From NCBI GenBank assembly GCA_947095535.1, contig OX352772.1, positions 318,132,018 to 318,196,017 on the forward strand: a DNA stretch of 64,000 nucleotides, given 5' to 3'. Of the stretch, positions 51,407-61,825 are shown in pieces (the first letter of the stretch is position 1; every line of letters starts with the position of its first letter). A program made the position numbers and the translations under genes. The notes beneath the pieces were generated by a model. It was not told the origin of the DNA. It did not search any database and was given only the letters and a program-made list of their open reading frames with translations. Origin of the DNA: Poecilobothrus nobilitatus. Its lineage: Eukaryota > Arthropoda > Insecta > Diptera > Dolichopodidae.

Positions 51407-54400
51407 CAATATAGCATCACTCATTTTATTTTTTTTAATAGAAATTTGAGTGCTAAATAGACGAATAGAAATATTACTCAATATATTATTGTGCATTTAA
51501 ATAATTGATCTGTGCAAGAGGATGAATAACGAGAATTGATTTAAGTTTTAATGGCTTATCTATTAAAAATAAAACTAATCGTAGGATTTAAATAAAAAAT
51601 CTTTTATACACAATATTTTGTGTTAATCACATTTAAAGAAATTTGGAAGACTATAGAATCGTCTTTTACAATGCACACTCATTTTATCTTTTTTAATAGA
51701 TATTTGAGTGCTAAATGGACGAATAAAAATATTACTCAATATATTATTGTGCATTTAAATAATTGATTTGTGCAAGAGGATGAATAATGACAATTGATTT
51801 AAGTTTTAATGACTTATCTATGAAAAAATAAGACTAACCGTAGGATTTGAAAATTCTTCTATACACAATATTTCGTATTAATCACATTTAAAGAAATTTC
51901 AATGCTAGAATCGTCTTTTACAATGCACACTCAATTTGTTTTTTTAATAGAAATTTGAGTGCTAAATAGACGAAGAGAAATATTACTCAATATATTATTG
52001 TGCATTTAAATAATTGATTTGTGCAAGAGGATGAATAATGACAATTGATTTAAGTTTTAATGATTTATGTATGAAAAATAAGACTAACCGTAGGATTTAA
52101 AAAATCTTTTACACACAATATTTTGTATTAATCACATTTAAAGAAATTTGGAAGTCTATAGAATCGTCTTTTACAATGCTCACTCATTTATCTTTTTTAA
52201 TGAAAATTTGAGTTCTAAATTAACGAATAAAAATATTACTCAATATATTATTGTGCATTTAAATAATTGATTTGTGCAAGAGGATGAATAATGACAATTG
52301 ATTTAAGTTTTAATGATTTATGTATGAAAAATAAGACTAACCGTAGGATTTAGAAAATATTTTATACACAATATTTTGTATTAATCCCATTTAAAGAAAC
52401 TTGGAAGACTATAGAATCGTCTTTTACAATGCACACTCATTTTATCTTTTTTAATAGATATTTGAGTGCTAAATAGACGAATAAAAATATTATTCAATAT
52501 ATTATTGTGCATTTAAATAATTGATTTGTGCAAGAGGATGAATAATGACAGTTGATTTAAGTTTTAATGACTTATCTATGAAAAAATAAGACTAACCGTA
52601 GGATTTGAAAAATCTTTTATACACAATATTTCGTATTAATCACATTTAAAGAAATTTCGAAGGCTAGAATCGTCTTTTACAATGCACACTCAATTTGTTT
52701 TTTTAATAGAAATTTGAGTGCTAAATAGACGAAGAGAAATATTACTCAATATATTATTGTGCATTTAAATAATTGATTTGTGCAAGAGGATGAATAATGA
52801 CAGTTGATTTAAGTTTTAATGACTTATCTATGAAAAAATAAGACTAACCGTAGGATTTGAAAAATCTTTTATACACAATATTTCGTATTAATCACATTTA
52901 AAGAAATTTCGAAGGCTAGAATCGTCTTTTACAATGCACACTCAATTTGTTATTTTAATAGAAATTTGAGTGCTAAATAGACGAAGAGAAATATTACTCA
53001 ATATATTATTGTGCATTTAAATAATTGATTTGTGCAAGAGGATGAATAATGACAGTTGATTTAAGTTTTAATGACTTATCTATGAAAAAATAAGACTAAC
53101 CGAAGGATTTGAAAAATCTTTTATACACAATATTTCGTATTAATCACATTTAAAGAAATTTCGAAGGCTAGAATCGTCTTTTACAATGCACACTCAATTT
53201 ACCTTTTTTAATAGAAATTTGAGTGCTAAATAGACGAATAGAAATATTACTCAATATATTATTGTGCATTTAAATAATTAATTTGTGCAAGAGGATGAAT
53301 AATGACAATTGATTTAAGTTTTAATGACTTATGTATGAAAAATAAGACTAACCGTAGGATTTAGAAAATATTTTATACACAATATTTTGTATTAATCACA
53401 TTTAAAGAAATTTGGAAGACTATAGAATCGTCTTTTACAATGCACACTCATTTTATCTTTTTCAATAGATATTTGAGTGCTAAATGGACGAATAAAAATA
53501 TTATTCAATATATTATTGTGCATTTAAATAATTGATTTGTGCAAGAGGATGAATAATGACAATTGATTTCAGTTTTAATGACTTATCTATGAAAAATGAA
53601 ACTAACCGTAGGATTTAAACAATCTTTTACACACAATATTTTGTATTAATCACATTGAAAGAAATTTGGAAGTCTATAGAATCGTCTTTTACAATGCTCA
53701 CTCATTTATCTTTTTTAATAGAAATTTGAGTTCTAAATTGACGAATAGAAATATTACTCAACATATTATTGTGCATTTAAATAATTGATTTGTGCAAGAG
53801 GATGAATAATTACAATTGATTTAAGTTTTAATGAGTTATGTATGAAAAATAAGACTAACCGTAGAATTTGAAAAATCTTTTATACACAATGTTTTGCATT
53901 AAATCACATTTAAAAAAATTTGGAAGGCTAGAATCGTCTTTTACAATGCACACTCAATTTGTCTTTTTTAATAGAAATTTGAGTGCTAAATAGACGAATA
54001 GAAATATTACTCAATATATTATTTAATGAGTTATGTATGAAAAATAAGACTAACCGTAGAATTTGAAAAATCTTTTATACGCAATGTTTTGCATTAAATC
54101 ACATTTAAAAAAATTTGGAAGGCTAGAATTGTCTTTTACAATGCACACTCAATTTGTCTTTTTTAATAGAAATTTGAGTGCTAAATAGACGAATAGAAAT
54201 ATTACTCAATATATTATTGTGCATTTAAATAATTGATTTGTGCAAGAGAATGAATAATGACAATTGATTTAAGTTTAATGACTTATCTATGAAAAATTAA
54301 ACTAACCGTAGGATTTAAAAAATCTTTTATACACAATATTTTGTATTAATCACATTTAAAAAAATTTGGAAGATTATAGAATCGTCTTTTACAATGCACA

Positions 54401-55030
54401 CTCAATTTATCGTTTTTAATAGAAATTTGAGTGCTAAATAGACGAATAGAAATATTACTCGATATATTATTGTGCTTTTAAATAATTGATTTGTGCAAGA
54501 GGATGAATAATGACAATTGATTTAAGTTTTAATAATTTATGTATGACAAATAAGACTAACCGTAGGATTTAAAAAATCTTTTATACACAATATTTCGTAT
54601 TAATCACATTTAATGAAATTTCGAAGGCTAGAATCGTCTTTTACAATGCACACTCAATTTGTTTTTTTAATAGAAATTTGAGTGCTAAATAGACGAAGAG
54701 AAATATTACTCAATATATTATTGTGTATTTAAATAATTGATTTGTGCAAGAGGATGAATAATGACAATTGATTTAAGTTTTAATGACTTATCTATGAAAA
54801 ATGAAACTAACCGTAGGATTTAAAAAATCTTTTATACACAATATTTTGTATTAATCACATTTAAAGAAATTTGGAAGATTATAGAATCGTCTTTTACAAT
54901 GCACACTCAATTTATCGTTTTTAATAGAAATTTGAGTGCTAAATAGACGAATAGAAATATTACTCAATATATTATTGTGCATTTAATTAATTGATTTGTA
55001 CAAGAGGATGAATAATAACATTTTATTTAA
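51407..55030. repeat. Satellite array 2 (~253-bp monomers)
   Basis: This is the same satellite and orientation as 43862-47602. The GCAAGAGGATGAATAA anchor starts at 51514, 51772, 52023, 52276, 52530, 52782, 53034, 53287, 53541, 53794, 54242, 54495, 54746 and 55000. Spacing is 251-258 bp, except 53794-54242. There, a monomer lacking ~58 bp around the anchor makes the gap 448. Three consecutive monomers from about 52530 to 53287 share several private variants (GACAGTTGATT, GAAAAAATAAGACT, TATTTCGTATT, TTTCGAAGGCTAG). This points to recent local amplification. Confidence 0.93.
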
Positions 55031-55392
55031 GATTTTTGTTTTTATATAATAGTATAATATGATATGGAATAGTTTTTATTTTTCAAATAATCCATTTCAG
55101 CTGTCAAAATATTCAAACGAAATAAGCATTTCTTTAGAAACTCGGTAAACAAAGAATAAAATATTTCATAAATGATTTTCATAAATGAAGACATTATGAA
55201 AATTTATTTTCATAAATGAAGACATTTCATAAATGATTTTTAATTTGTATAGAAAAATTCTAATTTTAAATGTAAAATTGCGACTATTATATTATATTTT
55301 TGTATTCATTTTACTTATAACTTAATTCGATGTATATGATAATATTGATAATTATTGTTAAATAAATCTTTTTATAATCAAATAAATTATAC

Positions 55393-55560
55393 GAGGGGCC
55401 TCGGTGGCCTAGTGGGTAAGAGCGTATAAAATACGCTATAAACACCGAGAGAGTGTGGGTTCGAATCCCACACACGTCGTAAGACCTGAACAGGAAAGAT
55501 TGTGTAATTTCCTGTCCACATTTATGTGGCAGAGAAATGTATTAAAAAAAAAAAAAAATT
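55393..55560 (+). mobile_element. tRNA-derived SINE with target site duplication
   Basis: The A box TGGCCTAGTGGG (55405-55416) and B box GGTTCGAATCC (55458-55468) are perfect Pol III promoter motifs at tRNA spacing. In the anticodon-arm position is a 7-bp hairpin, AGCGTAT-AAA-ATACGCT (55421-55437). The 3' flank cannot close an acceptor stem. Instead a non-tRNA body with two hairpins (CAGGAAA/TTTCCTG, CCACA/TGTGG) leads to a ~15-nt A tail. AATTATAC occurs at 55385-55392 and 55561-55568 as target duplication. The intact promoter and short tail suggest a fairly young insertion. Confidence 0.78.
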
Positions 55561-55568
55561 AATTATAC

Positions 55569-56911
55569 AAAACAATATGATATAAATGTATACATACTTA
55601 TTTATAAAAAGGATTTATTAAATTGATTACCTTAGTTATTATTGCAAAAAAAAAAAAAAACCAACAAAGAAATCTGCGACTAAAATGTATAGCTACAGTT
55701 TTTTTTTTAAATTTGTTGGAAATTAAAAATAAAATTTGCAAAATAGAGAAACTTCTTCTTTTTCTGCCACAAATTCTTTGGTAAAATTTACTAAATTAAA
55801 ATTTTATATAAGTATTAAACAAATCTTGAAGATCTTTCTAAAATTTTAACATTAAATTTTATTTATTTGCATATTAAAAAAAAGTTTAAAAAATTTGAGG
55901 TAATTTTATTGATTTTCATTTTATTTTAAATTTTGAGTAGATTATTAAAGGAGTGGTAGTCGTGGTAAATTAGAAAAAAATAAAAATATTAGTAAGTAAA
56001 ATTTGTAAAATTATTGGAAAATTAGATCTTATTATATTTTTAAATTTTACTAAATATGACAATAATTTTATTGTAAATAATATAAATATGTACTAAAAGA
56101 AAATTCTTAAATAAATGATACATTTAATTAGTTTCCTTTAAATAACATTTAGTTTTTTTTTTAATAATTAGTATTTTAGTAAAAAAATTATAGTAAAATG
56201 AAAATTCTGAAACTATACTAATAATATTAACACTTTTCTTTTTATATTGTCAATTAATATTTTAATAATTTAGAAAAGAAAATTATTTGATTTTCAGAAA
56301 TAATAATAAAAGTAAATTATCATCAATAAATGATTTTAAAAAAAAAATTTTTTTTTTTTTTTTATATTTTTTTATAGTTCAACATTTTTTTTTAAATAAA
56401 GAATGACTGAAGTGGTTTACTTATACTTAGAACTAAGAGAAATTTTTGGATATTATTTTTTCGGCTATGGTAAGAAAAGGAGGGAACAGAGAAAAAATTA
56501 ATAAAAGAATATTTTGTTTTAATAAAAAAGAAATAATTAATATATATTTCAAATTATATATGTATGTATTATGTAAAAAATAAAATACATTAAAAGAAAT
56601 TTCATTAAATTCAACAATTATATAAATAAAAAAAAAAAAAAAAATCTATTCAATTGTTAAACTTTATGTGACTCCAATGACTGCTGCATTACTATATATT
56701 TAAAAAAAAAACAATTTAATTGGATTTTCCCTTTCAATTTTTGGTAATTTTTTTTTCAAATTTTTTTTTTTTTGACATTTTTAATTAATTTATTGGATTT
56801 TAGTCATTTAAAGGTTAACAACATTTCATTTTTTTTTAATTTTAGTACATAGATATGAGTTGTTAATTTAATAATTAATTCATTTTTTTATTTTTATATT
56901 TTTATACATAA

Positions 56912-56948
<37 letters not shown>

Positions 56949-58735
56949 ATAAAATACATATAATTTTTAAATTATGTCATTTCATTATTATTTAATATGG
57001 TTTGAATACTTTTTTGATCTATGTTATTATTTTATTTTGAAATATTTAAAGGAAAATGTAAAATTGAAGATATGAAAATTTGAAATATATGTTTGGAATA
57101 GAAATTAATGAGAAATATTGTTACATGGTACATATTTCTATTATATAAATGTATATATATGTATATAAGGGTAAAGTATTAAAAATATAACTTATATCAT
57201 ATGAATCAAAAAAGTATTCAACTTATTACAGTATAGTTGAATTTATACAGTTGATAATGTGTACAGTGTAGCATGAATTAAATAAATTGACATTTCAGTA
57301 ACTAAGGTTTAAAAATGACATATACCTATAGTAATCCAAATTATTTGTTAATTTAAATTAAATATAAAAACGGTATAAATGTCAAATTCTTAAAGAGATC
57401 CGATTAGATCTTGTTCTGTATACCTCTATTCAATATTTCATAATGTATGTAATGTAAATTCTTATGTTTATGTAAGTCGTTTACAGTATTTTCAGTAAAC
57501 ATTTTATAATAAAATTAATTTTGTTGTTCTTCTTTCTTGAATTCAAAATAATATTTTTATCAAATGAAATTATAATCTTCTAATGAGATCACATTTAACA
57601 TGATTATAAAAATTAAAAAAAAAAAAAAACATTTGTACTATTGCTTTACTTAGTACATTTTGTATATAATATAATAAGTACTTTCTTTAATTCATTTTGT
57701 ATAGTTTTAAATTTATTTTACACTTTTTAAGAAATTTTTATTTTATTATTATATAGCCGGAAAACATTTACTTTACAGCTAAACACTATCCGTATTCTCA
57801 TTTAAATATCAACTCAATTCACACTATACTGTTACGTTCTTATGGGTTAAACCAATATACATATATATGTATTATGTATCGTTACGATAAAGATTTAGTT
57901 TTATGTATGTACTTATAATGAAACTTATTTTGCCTAAACTGAAAACCACGTGAATTTTGTCATCTACGAATTATGATCTTTGACAACTCTTCAGTTAATG
58001 TATACATCAATTACCCAATTTTCCTATTGTGACAAATGTCATAATTTTTTCTAAAAATTTCTCAAAGATGTTTTTACAAAATTTAAATAAGAAAATATAA
58101 ATATAAAATTTTAAAATTATTTTATCAGAAAAATATATGTAAATGTTTTTCTATTGTCCAAATATACATAATACATATTTGTAGAATTGGTTTTAATTTA
58201 ATTTCAAAATTTTTTTTTGCTTTTTTTTTATCAATTTGCAAAGTGTCAGTCTTAACGTAATTTTTGTTGTTGAAAGGTAGTTAATGTGTATATGTCTGTA
58301 TTTATCATAAATGAAAAGTTGATACGTTGATATCATAAGTTATAATAGTATTATAAAACTAATAATAAATTGTAAATTATTTATTTAAAACATTTCACTT
58401 TTTTTTATTAAAATAATATTTTAATATTAATAAATCTGTTCTTTAAATCTTTTCCTCTGTTAAAACAAACTTATTATATATAACTTCTTTCCCATAAAGT
58501 ATAGAACAGTATCTAAGTTTTTCGCAAATTTCGAAATTATTTTTGAGTTAGGTACATAAGTTTGCATTCCAAATTTCATTATTCTAGATGTTCGGTATTT
58601 TAAATCCTAATTATTTTTTCTTACATAAATTTTTCAATTACAAAAATTTCAACAGTTGAGGTTACTGGAAACGGGTTTTAATTCGGGTGAAGTTCCCACA
58701 CATATCTTCTACGTTTTGCAGAAGCTTTCAATACT
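55569..58735. other. Gene-free stretch
   Basis: No gene is supported. It contains a TA microsatellite (56913-56944) and mixed A/T runs. Confidence 0.4.
56913..56944. repeat. (TA)n microsatellite
   Basis: Sixteen uninterrupted TA units. Confidence 0.95.
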
Positions 58736-58739
58736 TTCC

Positions 58740-58850
58740 CGACCCCCAACCAAAAAAAAAATGGTTACAGTCGTCAAACTCTCGCTTAACAAATGATTGA
58801 AACCGTGATATTGTAACCAACTAAAATCCCCTCTAATTAATTTTTACGTA
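58740..58850. repeat. Dispersed repeat, GTAACCAACTC family (copy 4)
   Basis: ATATTGTAACCAACT followed by CCCCTCTAATTAATTTTTA resembles 27799-27840 and 8841-8880. The preceding CTCGCTTAACAAA...GA also matches CTCGCTAAACAAA before the 27799 core. Confidence 0.45.
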
Positions 58851-59131
58851 TACATTTATGAACTACAAAGCTTTTAAAATTAGTACTTATGGGATTGTAT
58901 GTTAAGGGTATTTTGTATTTATGGTTTTTAGTACTTACGGACTGGATGTGAAGGGATTTTCGAGCTGTATCATATTTTACGATTCGTGTTTTTAAACCAC
59001 TCCCATTTATTTTTTTTGTCTCTTTATCTTTTCTATAATAGTCAAGTTGAGTTATAACTATAAACTTTATAATACTTGATATAAAATTATGTTTAAGCAT
59101 TGAAGTTATTGTATAAAAATTAAGGGTATTC

Positions 59132-59603
59132 ATACTTTACTTTAGGTACCTTGTTGCATCCTTTCCAAACTTTACTAAGAGATACCTCAATACCTATAAA
59201 CTAAGCGATGGGGACACTAAGAGCTTTAAAAAACACTTCAAAAATTTATGGGGGCAACTTACATAGAGAGTCGTAGCACCGATATTTTTTGAACAACGAA
59301 AAACTGAAAAGGATGTGCCGCTATATCGATATTTTTTTTTTAAATTTAAAAACCACAATTTTTTTAATATGTTTTTCTTAAATACTCTGTACCGAAACCG
59401 TTGAATATTTTAGAACACTATACACGTCTTTGTAAGACAGAGTTGTCGTTCAAGTCTTGGTAGGGGTCTTTGTATAAGTTGCCCCAATAAGTTTTCAAAG
59501 GGCTTTTTCAAGCCCTTAGTCTCCCCATCGCTTAATTGGGCCCATATAGCGTGTCATCAATAAACTTTGAAATAGATCGGATAATGTACCTAAAGTAAAG
59601 TAT
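59132..59603. mobile_element. Long-TIR (foldback-like) element
   Basis: The outer arms begin ATACTTTACTTTAGGTAC on both sides. A second, longer inner block (59203-59261, beginning AAGCGATGGGGACACTAAG) is the inverted copy of 59475-59533. Left and right arm layouts match within a base (71 versus 70 bp from the end to the inner block). The total TIR is about 130 bp per side around a ~210-bp centre. TA lies next to both ends, so a TA target is possible. No transposase. Confidence 0.72.
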
Positions 59604-59917
59604 ACCAAAAATTAAGAAACTAAATAAAAGAAAAAAAAAATAAAAATAGTATAGTATAGTAGTGAGTAAGTTCCCAGAGTTCTGTTAATTATTATTAAAA
59701 ATTTGTCGTTTTTAAATAGTACAGAATGTACCTATAATCAGATCAAATATGCTGTTTAGTCAATCAACTCTTCTTACATATTCTAATTGTTACAGGAGAA
59801 ATATTTTTTTTCATTCATTATATTATTAATAGTGAAAATGACTAAGTATATTTTAAAGAAATAGAAATTAAATTAACATTATGAGAAACAATTAAACATT
59901 TAAAATATGTACTTTAT

Positions 59918-60139
59918 CCCGCATCTACAATGAACGGTCTTGTTCGCTTTCTATACGCAGACAGCTGTCAAAGTAAAATTTGATATGTATGTAATTAATT
60001 GTATGAAAGTATTTACAATAAACGCAGACGTTTCATAGTTGTGGAAAACTTGCTTTTGTTCGCTTTTTGTATGAATTCAAGTGTCAAATAATTTTACTTA
60101 ATTTTTATTGTCAAAATCAAATTTCATTGTGGATATACG
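59918..60139. mobile_element. Possible small TIR element
   Basis: CGCATCTACAATGAACG (59920-59936) is matched by the reverse complement of the right end, CGTATATCCACAATGAAATT. Internal TTGTTCGCTTT words occur twice (59941, 60057), and CGCAGAC also occurs twice. The ends are imperfect and the target duplication is unclear. Confidence 0.4.
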
Positions 60140-61514
60140 TTAATTCTTGATCCAGTGTTATTAACATTTTTTATTTCATTTATAATGAATAAATGTTTAT
60201 TAATTACATTACATTTTAAAATTTTTTCTACAAAAAAAAAAAAAAAACAATTTTAAAGTAAGAAACCGGGGTATTCTGATGTTTTTAGAACGGTTTATGA
60301 TAATTCTCATTGAGAATATTAATTATTAATAGTAATGTAATATTGGTATAGTGTATTCATATAAATACTGATAAAAATTTATAATTAAATTAATAAAATA
60401 ATAAAATTAATATTTTTAAAATATATGTATAAAATGGTATAAAATCTATAACATAAATTATTATTAAGAAAAATCAAATCAAAGACAAAAAGATGAGGCA
60501 ATCATCATTTGTTCCAATAAATTTAACAAACAGAACTAATTAAATTACTTATTTATTTATTTCAATATTATTAAATAATAATAATATCATACCTATACGT
60601 ATACTCGTATGTTTTAAATTATAACCAAATTGATATATTTTTAAGGTAATGTGATAATAATTATCATCAATTTCATATTGTTTTCATATATGATTAGTTT
60701 TTTTGACAGTTTTTTTTTTTTTTTTTTTTCATATCATTATTCTTTATTTGTAATAAATGTTTTCTACTAATTAGAACATTTGGTTACTCAGTATTTTCTT
60801 CTTATACTCATAAATTAACAAGTTATGATGACTCGTAATAATAAAAATAACAAAATCTTAATATGTATTAAGTATTATGTATGTATTAATTATGTATTGT
60901 CTTATGTATAAAATTTTTTTAATTTAAGATTTTAAAAAACTAAAAAAAAATTTATTTAATTTAAAAATTTAAAATTTTGATTCAAATTTTAGTATATAAG
61001 TTAAATATTTTCAATGTCTATCTATTGATTTCTAAATATTTATAAAATAATTAATTATTAATTGGATTATCATTCATTGTAAATCTTTTTAACCTAATAA
61101 TTTTGTAAAGAATAACATTTAGAACTGGGAAGTCTAAGTACTTATGTATTATGTAAAATTTTATTTTCCAAAATATACTTCCCGTCCTTTATGATTTATG
61201 AGAAAATCGTAGAAAATGCTGTGTTAGTACAGTTTTAATCATTTTATTCCTTAAAAAGATCTTGTAAATATCAAAATCAACAAAAATTGTTTATGTATAT
61301 GTATATGACATTTATGTACATTGATGAGAATGAGATGAGAAAAATGATGCATGAGAAAAATTGAAGAAACGTGAATTCCATTTATATGTATTTAAATAAA
61401 ATTTAAAATGCTTGTCCATAAAATTTTTAAAAAATTCTATTTTTTTTTTTGATTCACTTTAGAAAAAGATTATTTTAAATATTTATAAATTTTTTTTTTT
61501 TGTATAATTTTTAG
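60140..61514. other. Intronic flank upstream of the first visible Unc-115 exon
   Basis: Expected intron DNA ending in a T-rich tract and TTTTTAG acceptor at 61508-61514. No exon or other gene is visible. Confidence 0.5.
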
Positions 61515-61825
61515 GTAAAAATAAAGTCTATTGTGCTAAATGCCAAAAAAAATGCACAGGTGAAGTATTACGTGTTGCCGATAAACATTTTCATAAGAGT
61601 TGTTTTCAATGTTGTAAATGTAAAAAATCATTGGCAACTGGTGGATTCTTTACCAAAGATTCATCATATTATTGTATACCAGATTATCAAAAACTTTATG
61701 GTACTAAATGTACTGCCTGTAATAATTATGTAGAAGGTGAAGTTGTATCAACAATGGGTAAAACCTATCATCAAAAATGTTTTACATGTACAAAATGTAA
61801 AAATCCATTTAAATCGGGAAGTAAA
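61515..61825 (+). CDS. Unc-115: Unc-115 exon with LIM1 and most of LIM2
   Basis: The acceptor TTTTTAG precedes GT AAA AAT (phase 1). The protein reads KNKVYCAKCQKKCTG..., a full LIM1 (CAKC, HFHKSC, CCKC, YYCIPDY), then LIM2 from CTACNNYVEGEVVSTMGK to CKNPFKSGSK. The donor is GTAAGT, between codons. All zinc ligands of LIM1 are present. Confidence 0.93.

Noticed and set aside
43862..55030. CRISPR-like array
   Set aside because: Units of ~250 bp are repeats throughout, with no unique spacers of uniform size. The DNA is eukaryotic.
55393..55480. Functional tRNA gene
   Set aside because: A and B boxes are perfect, but the acceptor stem cannot close. A SINE body, A tail and target duplication follow.
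58837..59133. 98-codon minus-strand open frame
   Set aside because: No recognisable motif. It ends at the edge of the long-TIR element and has no splice partners.
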